A stretch of 38,662 nt of DNA from an uncultured Akkermansia sp. (GTDB taxonomy: Bacteria; Verrucomicrobiota; Verrucomicrobiia; Verrucomicrobiales; Akkermansiaceae). Under the pieces are notes generated by a model. The model was not told the DNA's origin. It did no database searches and saw only the letters and a list, made by a program, of their open reading frames with translations. The stretch's first letter is position 1. Each line of letters opens with the position of its first letter. The stretch lies in assembly GCA_947631435.1 (NCBI GenBank), contig CANRLM010000018.1, forward strand, positions 1 to 38,662, written 5' to 3'. Of the stretch, positions 24,228-33,317 are shown one piece after another. The position numbers and the translations under genes are program-made.

Positions 24228-25658
24228 ATGCTCACTCTTTTCGACACCTGCACACGTCGTTTCCTCCCCGTAGAAGCCCAGGATAACAAAACTCTGCGCT
24301 TCTACTGCTGCGGACCTACGGTGTATGCAGCGGCGCATATCGGAAATTTCCGCACCTTTGTGATTCAGGACGTCTTTCGTCGCGTCGTGGAGTTAGGTGG
24401 ATTACGTACCAAACATGTTCGTAACATCACCGATGTGGATGACAAGACCATCCGCAACTCCCGAGCTCAGGGCATACCTTTGAAAGAGTATACCAGCAAA
24501 TGGGTGCAGAAGTTTCATGATGACTGTGATGCGCTGAATTGTCTTCCACCCCATGTAGAACCGAGTGCCGTGGCTCATATCCCCGAGCAGATTGAACTTG
24601 TCAAAAATCTTATCGAAAAGGGGTATGCCTATCCCAGCGGTGATGGCTCTGTGTATTTCCGTATCTCTTCTTACGCCGACTATGGCAAACTCGCTCATCT
24701 CGATACTCAGACTCTTGACTTTGGCAAAACTGCCCAGACCCGTGCCGATACTGATGAATACGAGAAAGACAGTGTGGCAGATTTCGTGCTCTGGAAAGCG
24801 CGCCGCCCAGAAGATGGGGAGAACTATTGGGAATCCCCGTGGGGACAGGGTCGACCCGGCTGGCACCTCGAGTGTTCTGCCATGAGCCATAAATATCTTG
24901 GTGATAATTTCGACCTTCACTCCGGCGGCGTGGACCTCATTTTCCCTCACCATGAGAACGAAATTGCTCAGAGTCGCTGTGGGTGCGGTGGAAATTTCGC
25001 GCGACAATGGTTTCATATCGCCCACCTGCTGGTGAACGGTTCTAAGATGAGCAAAAGTCTCGGCAATATGTACACGCTGGATGATTTAACAGCGCTGGGG
25101 TATACTCCCGCCGCCCTGCGTTATGTCCTGGCCGGCGCCTATTATCGTCGCCCGTTGAACTTTACTCTCAGTGGCATGAAAGATGCTGCGACGGCACTCG
25201 GGAAACTGAGGCGATTTGACGATATGCTGGCGACTCGGGCCGCCTCGACGAAGGCCCCGGAACCAACCTACCGGGACCTCGTGAAAAACCCTCCGAGTCT
25301 TGGTTCCTTCGCCCCGGCCTGGGAGAGTCTTCAGGATGACCTGAATACACCTGAGGCGCTGGGACATGTCTTCAGCGCTCTGCATGCCATCCAACCGGAT
25401 GGGCTAACGCCGGAGGATGCAGCTACTGTGCGCCGGGCTTTCCGTTTCGTGGTTGAGGCTTTCGGATTAATTTTGCCGAAGGCGCAAGACGATGAAACAA
25501 CGCAAGCGCCCGAGGAAGTTCGAGCCATAGCAGAACAACGCTGGGTAGCACGACAGGCCAGAGATTGGGCGAAGGCAGATGCCCTTCGTATACGTCTCAC
25601 CGAGTTCGGCTGGGGAATGAAGGATGGCAAAAGCGGTTATCAACTCTACAAACTCTGA
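24228..25658 (+). CDS. cysS: Cysteinyl-tRNA synthetase
   Basis: Charges tRNA-Cys with cysteine in the cytosol. 476 residues. The zinc-ligand Cys28 lies in YCCGPTVY, the class I motif HIGN is at 37-40 and KMSKS is at 273-277. GWHLECSAM and [19 protein letters not shown] supply the remaining zinc and active-site residues. The C-terminal anticodon-binding part ends KSGYQLYKL. The frame is open to 24180, but the ATG at 24228 gives the canonical start and lies directly after the promoter. It leads an operon with queF, queC and miaB. Confidence 0.97.
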   Translation: MLTLFDTCTRRFLPVEAQDNKTLRFYCCGPTVYAAAHIGNFRTFVIQDVFRRVVELGGLRTKHVRNITDVDDKTIRNSRAQGIPLKEYTSKWVQKFHDDCDALNCLPPHVEPSAVAHIPEQIELVKNLIEKGYAYPSGDGSVYFRISSYADYGKLAHLDTQTLDFGKTAQTRADTDEYEKDSVADFVLWKARRPEDGENYWESPWGQGRPGWHLECSAMSHKYLGDNFDLHSGGVDLIFPHHENEIAQSRCGCGGNFARQWFHIAHLLVNGSKMSKSLGNMYTLDDLTALGYTPAALRYVLAGAYYRRPLNFTLSGMKDAATALGKLRRFDDMLATRAASTKAPEPTYRDLVKNPPSLGSFAPAWESLQDDLNTPEALGHVFSALHAIQPDGLTPEDAATVRRAFRFVVEAFGLILPKAQDDETTQAPEEVRAIAEQRWVARQARDWAKADALRIRLTEFGWGMKDGKSGYQLYKL

Positions 25659-25676
25659 TTTCTCGACACTTCTACC

Positions 25677-26090
25677 ATGGCACAGCAGAATTTCACCCTC
25701 CTCGGCAAGCACAGCAAATTCTTCTCCTCTCCGGATGAGGCGAAGCTTGAGACCTTTCCAAACCGATCCCCGGAGCGGGTCTACACTATTACGCTGGAGA
25801 CGGAGGAATTTTCCTCTCTCTGTCCTGTGACCGGTCAGCCGGATTCCTGTAAGCTGTCCATCTCATACTGCCCTGCGGCGAAGATTATCGAAACGAAAAG
25901 CCTCAAGTATTACCTGGTTTCTTTTCGCAACTACCCCGCTTTCAATGAGCAGGTGATTAACCGTATCCTCGATGACCTCGTAGAGGCAGCCTCCCCTCTC
26001 TGGATGCGCGTCGTGGGGCGCTTCGGTGCACGAGGAGGTATTCGTCTCACCACCACTGCTGAACACCGCCCGGAAAACCGTCCTGACTGA
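25677..26090 (+). CDS. queF: NADPH-dependent 7-cyano-7-deazaguanine reductase QueF
   Basis: Reduces preQ0 to preQ1 in queuosine synthesis. 137 residues, the short single-domain (type I) form. The catalytic Cys49 lies in SLCPVTGQPD with Asp56 as the partner. The QueF motif region ETKSLKYYLVSFRN carries the NADPH-binding Glu and Lys residues. The gene follows cysS by 18 nt. The leader before the ATG is pyrimidine-rich (CACTTCTACC). Confidence 0.95.
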   Translation: MAQQNFTLLGKHSKFFSSPDEAKLETFPNRSPERVYTITLETEEFSSLCPVTGQPDSCKLSISYCPAAKIIETKSLKYYLVSFRNYPAFNEQVINRILDDLVEAASPLWMRVVGRFGARGGIRLTTTAEHRPENRPD

Positions 26091-26119
26091 TCCTCCGGTT
26101 CTTCTCCTTTTGCCCTGTC

Positions 26120-26776
26120 ATGAAATGCCTTGTTTTACTCTCTGGCGGTGTGGATTCCAGTACGGCGCTGTATTGGGCGCACAGCGAACATGAGGTGGTT
26201 GCTACTCTCAGCTTTGATTACGGCAGTAACCATGCTGCACGGGAACTTGCCTGCGCCCGCTACCAGGCAGATACCCTCGGCATCCCTTTGCGGGGTATTG
26301 ATCTGCGCTCGCTTGCACCTCATCTCTCCAGCGCCCTACTTTCCGGGGCGGATGCTATTCCGGCTGCAGACTATGCCGAGAAGAACATGAAGCAAACGGT
26401 CGTCCCGTTCCGCAATGGCATTTTCCTGGCTATTGCCGCAGGCGTTGCAGAGAGTGTCGGCGCAGAGGGCATTGTCATCGCTGCACACACCGGAGATCAC
26501 TCGATTTACCCGGACTGCCGCGAGTCCTTCATGCAGACCATGCAGCAGGCCATCGCACAAGGTACGTACGCCGAGATCCAATTGCTGCGTCCTTTTATCT
26601 CCATGACAAAACGAGAAATTGTGACACTGGGGGCAAAGCTTGGCGTGGATTTTGCGCACACATATTCCTGTTACTGTGGCAGGGAAATACACTGCGGGCA
26701 TTGTGCCACCTGCCGAGAGCGGAGAGAGGCGTTCCGCGCCGCCGGTATCCCGGATCCCACATCCTACCTCGCATAA
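26120..26776 (+). CDS. queC: 7-cyano-7-deazaguanine synthase QueC
   Basis: ATP-dependent conversion of 7-carboxy-7-deazaguanine to preQ0. 218 residues. The PP-loop SGGVDSS is at 8-14 and FDYGSNH follows. The zinc site is at the C-terminus, a group of four Cys within CYCGREIHCGHCATC. VVPFRNGIF and AAHTGDHSIYPDCR are further family motifs. It supplies the substrate for QueF, encoded 29 nt upstream. The other queuosine genes (queD, queE, tgt, queA) are not in the window. Confidence 0.96.
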   Translation: MKCLVLLSGGVDSSTALYWAHSEHEVVATLSFDYGSNHAARELACARYQADTLGIPLRGIDLRSLAPHLSSALLSGADAIPAADYAEKNMKQTVVPFRNGIFLAIAAGVAESVGAEGIVIAAHTGDHSIYPDCRESFMQTMQQAIAQGTYAEIQLLRPFISMTKREIVTLGAKLGVDFAHTYSCYCGREIHCGHCATCRERREAFRAAGIPDPTSYLA

Positions 26777-26780
26777 CATC

Positions 26781-28142
26781 ATGCCCTCTCTCTTCATCAA
26801 AACCTACGGCTGCCAGATGAACGAGCGGGACTCTGAGCAAGTCGCTGCCGATTTCCTCTCCGCGGGGTACTCGCTTGTGCCTTCCCCTGAAGCAGCAGAT
26901 GTTGTGCTCATGAACACCTGTTCCGTGCGAGAGAAAGCTGAGCTGAAAGCTCTTGGTAAGATGGGTATGCTCATGGCTTCTCCTGAGATGCGCCCTCACA
27001 CGGTCTATGGCATCATGGGCTGCATGAGCCAGAGCCTTGGTCGCGCTCTTTTCGCCGAACTGCCGCGGCTGGATGTCGTTATCGGCACCCAACGCTACCA
27101 CCGCGTGCTACCTCTCTGTGACGCCCTGCTGAAAAGGCGCCTTTCCGACCCCGGCAGCAATCTCCTGCGTCGCGGTGCACAACTCTGCGAGACGGAGCCC
27201 TCCCCCCACGCACAGGAGTTTATCCGTGACCACTTACCCCCACATGGAAGCTGCTCAGCTTTTGTTTCCATCATGCAGGGATGCAATATGCACTGCTCTT
27301 ATTGCATCGTTCCATCCACCCGGGGAGAAGAGCGCTCCCGGCCCATGGGGGATATCCTCGATGAAGTTCGCCGTTTGGTGGAGCATGACGGTATCAAGGA
27401 AGTAACGCTCCTCGGACAGATCGTAAATCGCTACGGTCGGGAGGAACCCATCATCAATGGGCGAGGAGCCTTTGTGCGTCTGCTGGAAGCTGTGCATGAA
27501 ATCAATGGTCTGGAGCGTATTCGCTTCACTTCGCCGCACCCCATCGGCTTCCGAGAGGATCTCGTTCACGCCTACACTTATCTTCCAAAACTCTGCAGTC
27601 ACATTCACTTCCCCATGCAGAGCGGCAGCGACCGCATCCTACTGCTTATGCGCCGTCCCTACAAGCAGGCCAAATACCTCGAGCTCTGCCATGCCATGCG
27701 CTCCGCTCGTCCCGATCTCGCTATCACTACCGACATTATTGTTGGTTTTCCGGGAGAAACTGAAGAAGACTACCTGCTCACGCGTGATGCTGTAGAAGAA
27801 GTACAATTCGACAACGCGTTTATCTTCCAGTACTCTCCGCGTCGCGGCACACCTGCCGCCGAAATGTCCGGTCAAATCTGTTTGCGCGAAAAGGAGGCAC
27901 GCAACCATGATCTGCTCCGCGTCGTCAACCGTATCGCCACCGCACGCAATGCCGCCCTGGTTGGCTCCACCCAGCTTGTCCTTGTAGAAGGACCGAGCAA
28001 GACTAACCCCGACCGTCTACAAGGACGCTCCTCTCAGAATAAACCTATCATCATAACCTCCGGTTCCCCTGCCATCGGTTCTATCGCGCCCATTCGCATA
28101 GAGGAGTCTACGGGCTTTACCCTGTACGGCAAGGCTCTCTGA
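26781..28142 (+). CDS. miaB: tRNA-2-methylthio-N6-dimethylallyladenosine synthase MiaB
   Basis: Radical SAM methylthiotransferase that modifies i6A37 next to the anticodon. 453 residues. The N-terminal UPF0004 domain has the auxiliary-cluster ligands Cys11 (TYGCQMNERDSE), Cys47 (NTCSVREKA) and Cys81 (GCMSQ). The radical SAM triad is Cys168, Cys172 and Cys175 in GCNMHCSYCIVPSTRGEERS. A TRAM-like domain ends the protein. NERDSE and RGEERS support MiaB over RimO or MtaB. The frame opens at 26640 inside queC, but the ATG at 26781, 4 nt after the queC stop, gives the canonical start. Confidence 0.95.
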   Translation: MPSLFIKTYGCQMNERDSEQVAADFLSAGYSLVPSPEAADVVLMNTCSVREKAELKALGKMGMLMASPEMRPHTVYGIMGCMSQSLGRALFAELPRLDVVIGTQRYHRVLPLCDALLKRRLSDPGSNLLRRGAQLCETEPSPHAQEFIRDHLPPHGSCSAFVSIMQGCNMHCSYCIVPSTRGEERSRPMGDILDEVRRLVEHDGIKEVTLLGQIVNRYGREEPIINGRGAFVRLLEAVHEINGLERIRFTSPHPIGFREDLVHAYTYLPKLCSHIHFPMQSGSDRILLLMRRPYKQAKYLELCHAMRSARPDLAITTDIIVGFPGETEEDYLLTRDAVEEVQFDNAFIFQYSPRRGTPAAEMSGQICLREKEARNHDLLRVVNRIATARNAALVGSTQLVLVEGPSKTNPDRLQGRSSQNKPIIITSGSPAIGSIAPIRIEESTGFTLYGKAL

Positions 28143-28338
28143 AATTCACGTTCCGGCGTGCTAATTTTCCATTTCGTCCTTCGTATCTCGTACATCTGAT
28201 TTATTGATTTCGTGATTTGTGCGTCGTAAATCATATGGATCTTTACGTGTTCCTCCTCGATAAAGCTCTTCTTTATTCTAAGTCCTGAATTTGTTTTGAA
28301 TGCGCGTAGTTCTAACTGCTAGCGAGCGTTTTTTGAGC

Positions 28339-28367
28339 TTGACTTAACGCATGCACAGCTCCAGAAT
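28339..28367 (+). promoter_or_regulatory. Candidate promoter for the Deg protease pair
   Basis: TTGACT (28339-28344), 17 nt, CAGAAT (28362-28367, 4 of 6 matches). Transcription would begin near 28374, beyond the ATG at 28351 but at the in-frame GTG at 28375, which would then be a leaderless start. The gap before it (28143-28338) holds no recognised gene or clear terminator. Confidence 0.4.
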
Positions 28368-30078
28368 AAAACGCGTGAAATCTCTTTTTTTGATTCCATC
28401 TGCGCTGTTTCTTTGTGCTGTTTGTTCCGCGCAGCAGGCGGATCAAGTTCCCGCTCCACCGGATCCTCCACTGAAGCCATCAAAACCGGAAGAGCAACCG
28501 GATTCGTCAGCGACAAAACCAAAACAACCAGTGCCCGACGAACCGGAGAAGCAACCGGCGCCGCAAGCGGAGTCCGATCAACAGCGAAACGCAGAGGAGG
28601 AGATAAAGGATAAACCGAACACCGAAGCTCCGGGGGAGGAAAAGCTCTCAGCAGAGGGGCAATCAGAAGGTTCGGTGAATATGACAGCAGCGTACCGTGG
28701 CATCGTGAAAATTGAAGTCGCCAAGCGACTGCCGGACTACAGGGTACCATGGCAGGCGGGGCAGTTTGGCCGCGGAACCGGCACAGGCTTTATGGTGGCG
28801 CCCGGCGTGTTCATGACAAATGCGCACGTGGTAGCAGATGCAGAACGTCTCTACGTGTCGCCGTATGCAGATGCACGAAAACTACCAGCTAAGGTAAAGT
28901 ACGTGGCGCACGATGCGGATTTAGCTCTTGTAGAGGTGGAAGACAGCAGTGCTTTTGCGGATATCCCTTATCTGGAGTTCAGCAAGGAGATGCCTCATCT
29001 GGAAGATGAAGTGCGCGCTATTGGCTACCCCATCGGAGGAAATCGTCTCTCGGTAACACGCGGTATTATCTCACGCATCGATACCATCCCATATGCGCAT
29101 CCTCAGAATGACTCGCACCTCATCGTACAGATTGATGCTGCGATCAACCCCGGCAATAGTGGGGGCCCCGTGCTGCTGGGAGACAAGGTGGTGGGTGTGG
29201 CCTTCCAAGGGCTGATGCAAGCCAATTCAACGGGTTACATGATACCATTGCCGGTGATTAATCGCTTCCTTCAGGATGTGAAGGACGGAAACTACGACCA
29301 TTACGTCGAAATCGGTGCAGAATTTTTCCCGATGGAGAACCCGGCTATGCGCAAGCATTTCTGTCTGCCGGATGATGCTATGGGCGCGCTTGTGGGCGAG
29401 GTTGTGCGCGGCAGTAGTTGCGATGGGAAACTGGAGGTTGGGGACATAGTGCTGGCAGTAGATGGACATCGGGTGGACAGCTCCGGTATGATTGAACTTG
29501 ACGGCGAACGGGTGAAGTTGGAGGAGCTTGCTGAGCGCGCTTTTAATGGTGATTCCATTACCTTCTCCATCCTCCGTGCCGGTAAGCCTGCAGATGTAAA
29601 AATCATTTTGCAACCACTTCCTGCTGCTGCAAGTATCACAGGGAATGCGTATGACGAGCTGCCGCGCTATGTACAGTTTGCCGGGATGGTGTTCCAACCT
29701 CTGCAGCGTAACGTCATCGCAGCGCATAACCTCAATCCCGCGAATTTTATCGTAGAGATGGAAGATTTCCTGCAGCGCGGGGGCTGGCGTGAGAAAGAGG
29801 ATATCGTGGTACTCACGGCGGTGCTGCCGGATGAAATCAACGCGAGGTTTGATAATTACGGCTCTCGAGTAGTGACCAAAGTAAACGGACACCCGGTAAA
29901 GGGCTTAAAACACCTTTACAATCTTCTCTATCCGGCTTCCGGGGAACAACGACCGGAGTTCACTGTGATTGAGTTCAAAGATGCGCCGCGCCCCTTCGTG
30001 GTAGAGAATGCTGCCCTGCAAACCGGGCATGCCCGTATCTCTGCCGGCTACAACATTCCACAGCCTGCCCGCCTGTGA
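28351..30078 (+). CDS. Deg/HtrA-type serine protease with PDZ domain(s)
   Basis: Exported trypsin-like protease for envelope protein quality control. A signal peptide ends near LFLCAVCSA. A linker of about 80 residues rich in Pro, Glu and Lys follows. The protease domain has a complete triad: His159 in TNAHVV, Asp190 in DADLALV and Ser270 in GNSGGP (numbering from 28351). One PDZ domain lies at about 325-430 and a second, divergent PDZ-like region reaches the C-terminus. The pattern resembles the plant and bacterial Deg group rather than classic DegP. The start may be the GTG at 28375, which leaves the signal peptide intact and fits the promoter. A degraded paralogue follows 37 nt later. Confidence 0.88.
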   Translation: MHSSRIKRVKSLFLIPSALFLCAVCSAQQADQVPAPPDPPLKPSKPEEQPDSSATKPKQPVPDEPEKQPAPQAESDQQRNAEEEIKDKPNTEAPGEEKLSAEGQSEGSVNMTAAYRGIVKIEVAKRLPDYRVPWQAGQFGRGTGTGFMVAPGVFMTNAHVVADAERLYVSPYADARKLPAKVKYVAHDADLALVEVEDSSAFADIPYLEFSKEMPHLEDEVRAIGYPIGGNRLSVTRGIISRIDTIPYAHPQNDSHLIVQIDAAINPGNSGGPVLLGDKVVGVAFQGLMQANSTGYMIPLPVINRFLQDVKDGNYDHYVEIGAEFFPMENPAMRKHFCLPDDAMGALVGEVVRGSSCDGKLEVGDIVLAVDGHRVDSSGMIELDGERVKLEELAERAFNGDSITFSILRAGKPADVKIILQPLPAAASITGNAYDELPRYVQFAGMVFQPLQRNVIAAHNLNPANFIVEMEDFLQRGGWREKEDIVVLTAVLPDEINARFDNYGSRVVTKVNGHPVKGLKHLYNLLYPASGEQRPEFTVIEFKDAPRPFVVENAALQTGHARISAGYNIPQPARL

Positions 30079-30115
30079 GTTTTTCCCATTATCCCTCCAC
30101 CTTCGGAATCAAGTG

Positions 30116-31717
30116 ATGAAAATTTTCTTTCGTTCCATGATGACGGCGCTCATCGCGATAACCTTCCTTTCTCTGAGTGACTGTAAGCCCACGCCGCGCA
30201 CTGCCAAACCGGCAAAGCCCGATGAGAGACAAAGCGTTTCTCCCGCAACTCAGGCGGTCACGCCCGAGCTGGATACGGCAGAGCAACTCGCCGCAGTGAA
30301 ACAGACGCCTGCAGCCCGGGAAGTTGGATTGCTGTACGTAGATTCAGTCCAACAAGGTTTCGATATTCTGCGCCCCTGGGAGAAGGGAAAGACGAATCGT
30401 ACCCGTGCCATGGGGGTGTACCTTGGCAATGGACGCGTTCTGACGGTAGATGATGCCGCAAAGGATGCGACCTACATTGAGCTGAGCCTGCCGGACGAAA
30501 CACGGCGAGTACCGGCAAAAACCCTCAAGCGCGACGAGGTAATGGGGTTGGCTCTGCTGGGAGTGCAGCATGAAAAAGATGCAGATATTTTCGAAAAAGT
30601 AAGGGTACACGAGATAGGGGCTCCTCTTTCTCCGGGCAATGAAGCGACTCTGCACACCCTGATCAACAGAATCATCCCCATGCAAATCCCTATGGTGGTA
30701 GAGAGTGTGGATGACAGCGGGCTGCTGCCTCAGTTGAGCATGCGCGCGCGTGGCGGCACATTGCCGCAGGACACACAGCAGGGGTTGCCCATACTACGTG
30801 AGGGCCGCGTTGTGGGGCTTGTGATGGAGCGAGATTCTGAGAACCAGACGGTCAACGTGCTAAATGCCGAATTGCTGCGTCGCTTCCTGGTGGAACGCGG
30901 GGAAGAAACCTCTGTGCCCGTCCTCGGCGTTCGTTTTTCTCCGCTGGACGACCCCGTGTTTCGTCGCTATCTTCATCTGCCTGATGACGCCGGGGGATTG
31001 TACGTGAGCGAAGTGCTGCCTTTTGGCGCGGCGGAATTTGCCGGTTTGAAGGAAGGAGATGTTGTCGTCTCAATTGGAGGCATTTCTATTGATGCTATCG
31101 GGCGGTGCAAGCATCCGATTTATGGACTCATCGCTGCCGATACGATGTTGCGAAGCTTTAAACCGAACGGCGAAACGCTCAAGCTGGGTATAAGCCGTAA
31201 GGGTGAACAGAGCGAAATCATCGTAAAGCTCAATCGTGACGCCGTGGAGAAGGGCCCTATCCCCGAGGAGAAAGAGGGTGTTGCCCCGCGTTATATCCTC
31301 TGGGGAGGTTTACTCTTTCAGCCTTTCACCTCCACCTACGCCGAGGCTTTACGACGCCGCGGCAACGGCCTGCCCCTTCCTTTCTTGCGCTTGATGGACG
31401 AGGTAGAAAAACAAATCGACGAAAAGCGTCGGGATATCGTGGCTCTCACATTCATTATCCCCACTCCTGCCACCCTTGGTTATGAGAATCTTGGCTTCTG
31501 TATCGTGGAGAAGGTGAATGGCAAACCCGTGCGGAGTTTTTCCCAATTCGCTGATTTGCTGGATGAACCCACAGCTGATGGTATCGTTGAGCTTTCCATC
31601 AATCGCGCACCTTATTCCATCTACATTGATCGCCGTGCCGCTGAATCCAGCAACGACGCCCTCCATCGCCGAGCCATTCATCAGCTCCGCCGCCTGGGGG
31701 AACAGAAGGGTGAGTGA
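30116..31717 (+). CDS. Deg-like paralogue lacking the catalytic triad (pseudoprotease)
   Basis: 533 residues with the same layout as the gene before it: signal peptide, linker, protease-like domain, then PDZ-like regions. The cleavage region LSLSDC could be a lipobox, with an unusual Asp at -1, giving a lipoprotein; otherwise it is a normal signal peptide. Catalytic residues are gone. The TNAHVV segment reads TVDDAA (His to Asp113), the DLAL segment reads GLAL (Asp to Gly144), and GNSGGP reads TQQGLP (Ser to Gln). PDZ and C-terminal similarity to the neighbour is kept (DIVALTFIIPT versus DIVVLTAVLPD). A partner, adaptor or regulator of the active protease is the likely role; this is inference. 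Confidence 0.82.
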   Translation: MKIFFRSMMTALIAITFLSLSDCKPTPRTAKPAKPDERQSVSPATQAVTPELDTAEQLAAVKQTPAAREVGLLYVDSVQQGFDILRPWEKGKTNRTRAMGVYLGNGRVLTVDDAAKDATYIELSLPDETRRVPAKTLKRDEVMGLALLGVQHEKDADIFEKVRVHEIGAPLSPGNEATLHTLINRIIPMQIPMVVESVDDSGLLPQLSMRARGGTLPQDTQQGLPILREGRVVGLVMERDSENQTVNVLNAELLRRFLVERGEETSVPVLGVRFSPLDDPVFRRYLHLPDDAGGLYVSEVLPFGAAEFAGLKEGDVVVSIGGISIDAIGRCKHPIYGLIAADTMLRSFKPNGETLKLGISRKGEQSEIIVKLNRDAVEKGPIPEEKEGVAPRYILWGGLLFQPFTSTYAEALRRRGNGLPLPFLRLMDEVEKQIDEKRRDIVALTFIIPTPATLGYENLGFCIVEKVNGKPVRSFSQFADLLDEPTADGIVELSINRAPYSIYIDRRAAESSNDALHRRAIHQLRRLGEQKGE

Positions 31718-31781
31718 GACAAGACTCCGGGACCGTTTTGTCTGAAAGGCACGTACCTGCTTGTTTCTGCCTCAGCTTTGC

Positions 31782-31830
31782 CTGGAACAGGGAATAAGCT
31801 TCCCAATTTGCAACTCTGTTCTTGTTCCAG
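31782..31830. repeat. Nested inverted repeats in the convergent gap
   Basis: Outer arms CTGGAACA (31782-31789) and TGTTCCAG (31823-31830) are perfect. Inside them is a second hairpin, GGGAA (31790-31794) with TTCCC (31800-31804). The site lies between the 3' ends of the Deg-like pair and alr. It lacks a T-run, so it is not a standard terminator, but a two-way stop or mRNA 3'-end structure is possible. Confidence 0.5.
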
Positions 31831-31874
31831 TCGTTAACCTCTCCGGAATTGGTAACCGCGGCTCGTTCGCTCTC

Positions 31875-32987
31875 TCAGTTTTTCGAAACGTAAACGCGCG
31901 GAACACGGGCAGAGATAGACGTGATGACGTTGCTCGGGATAGTTTTGGCCCGAGCCGTCAATTCCTGCCAGGGCACACGAGGTCCCATGATTTCCGCGAT
32001 ATCACCGGGTTCCACCTTGCTCAGGTGAGTTACATCCACCATAATTTGGTCCATGGTGACGCGACCCAACACGGGACAGTAGGAGCCATTCAGATAGACG
32101 CGTGCTCCGGTGTTGGAAAGATAATGCAGGTAGCCATCCCCAAAGCCTATACCGATAGTTGCCACACGCGTAGGAGCGGTAGTGATGTAGGTGTGATTGT
32201 AGGAAACACCATGGTTGTCCGGCAGAGTGCGCACGAGAGTAACCCTGCTGTAAAGGGTGAGCGTGTTACGCAGTTCCTTGTTGTAAGGCGAAGGCATGGG
32301 CGAATAACCATAGAGTATGCGACCAAGACGCACCATATTAGTGCAGGGAGCATTGTAGTTAAATACTGCCGAGCTGCTGCATAGATGGCGGTAATCGAAA
32401 CTCATCTTCTCAGAAAGTTGCGCCACGGCACGCTCGAAGGATGCTATCTGGCGGTGAGTGAAGGAGATATCCTCGCTTGCCGCAGAGAGATGCGAAAACA
32501 CTCCTTCGATGTGCAGCATTTCGCAGCGAGGCAGCACATCCATGAGTTCCTCAATTCCCTGTGGCAGGAGCCCGGCGCGCCCCATACCGGTGTCAATATT
32601 CAGGTGCAAGTGTACTTTTTTGTTGTACAGCCGTCCCAGCGAGTTGAAATGCTCTGCCTCTTCCGAACTCGACAGAGCCGCGCGCCAACTATTCTGAACA
32701 ACGGCATCCCGTTCCGCCGGAAAGCACGGACCAATAATGAAAGGACAGGTTTTGCACCCCGCTTCCTGCACTCTTGCCGCCTCGGCAATCGTCGCCACCC
32801 CCAAAAAGGGAATGTCCTCCCCATCCAGCGCGCGTGCCACACCTTCCAGCCCATGTCCATACGCCTCCGCCTTCACGATGGGCATGCGCATGTGACCGGG
32901 CAATGCCTGCTGCACCACGTGCAGGTTGTGCTTCATGGCATCGGTATCCACCTCTGCCCACACACGATACAATTCCGGCGATGTCAT
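31875..32987 (-). CDS. alr: Alanine racemase
   Basis: PLP-dependent interconversion of L- and D-alanine, giving D-Ala for the peptidoglycan stem, and so linked to the MurF step encoded in this window. 370 residues. The PLP lysine is Lys39 in [10 protein letters not shown], with Glu replacing the usual Asp. [10 protein letters not shown] and ARVPRVY support the fold. The catalytic tyrosine is in GVSYNHTY and the cofactor-loop signature IGIGFGDGY follows it. The start gives the standard N-terminus. The mRNA is predicted leaderless (-10 six nt before the ATG). Confidence 0.96.
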   Translation of the reverse strand: MTSPELYRVWAEVDTDAMKHNLHVVQQALPGHMRMPIVKAEAYGHGLEGVARALDGEDIPFLGVATIAEAARVQEAGCKTCPFIIGPCFPAERDAVVQNSWRAALSSSEEAEHFNSLGRLYNKKVHLHLNIDTGMGRAGLLPQGIEELMDVLPRCEMLHIEGVFSHLSAASEDISFTHRQIASFERAVAQLSEKMSFDYRHLCSSSAVFNYNAPCTNMVRLGRILYGYSPMPSPYNKELRNTLTLYSRVTLVRTLPDNHGVSYNHTYITTAPTRVATIGIGFGDGYLHYLSNTGARVYLNGSYCPVLGRVTMDQIMVDVTHLSKVEPGDIAEIMGPRVPWQELTARAKTIPSNVITSISARVPRVYVSKN

Positions 32988-32993
32988 ACGCGC

Positions 32994-33022
32994 ATTCTAC
33001 ACTCTCACGCTCACAAAATCAA
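32994..33022 (-). promoter_or_regulatory. alr promoter, leaderless geometry
   Basis: Minus strand TTGATT (33022-33017), 17 nt, TAGAAT (32999-32994, 5 of 6 matches), then 6 nt to the ATG at 32987. Initiation at the normal distance would fall on the start codon itself. Confidence 0.65.
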
Positions 33023-33317
33023 TACCTCATCATACTTGTTCCATAAAATTCCCTTCATCTCATTTTCGGTATTCCGATACGCCATGGAACCATTTCATCT
33101 GAAGCTGTGTACCCATCTTCCGCTCCACTCTTGCGCCTGCAACCCTTCCTCGGCTTCCCTCAGAGGGGGAAACAAAATTGCACAACCCAACCATGGATAA
33201 TTCTATGACTTCTTCTTTCGAGCTCTGCGTCTCCCCCCTCCCCCTCCTTCGGAAGTTTTGTTCTTACCCCGGATGCCAATTTTCGGACGAATGCGCACTC
33301 ACGTGTGCGTTTTTTCC
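33023..33317. other. Pyrimidine-rich intergenic stretch
   Basis: About 300 nt between the divergent alr and flavoprotein genes. The plus strand is rich in C and T, with a long C/T tract near 33220-33250. No convincing gene was found; a 46-codon Cys-rich frame from 33205 was rejected. It ends in a hairpin with a T-run (33294-33315), which could close an unrecognised plus-strand transcript. Confidence 0.5.
33294..33315 (+). terminator. Possible terminator hairpin
   Basis: CGCAC (33294-33298), 6-nt loop, GTGCG (33305-33309), then six T (33310-33315). The stem is short but the T-run is clean. It lies just before the flavoprotein promoter and could insulate it from upstream transcription. Confidence 0.4.

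Noticed and set aside
28143..28338. Terminator after miaB
   Set aside because: T-runs occur, but no stem longer than 4 bp precedes them.
29227..29892. Minus-strand open frame of 221 codons opposite the Deg protease
   Set aside because: The plus-strand frame carries the protease triad and PDZ regions. The minus product has no domain and no promoter.
32385..33200. Plus-strand open frame of 271 codons
   Set aside because: Mostly antisense to alr, which has all catalytic motifs. The product is His/Arg/Cys-rich low-quality sequence without a domain.
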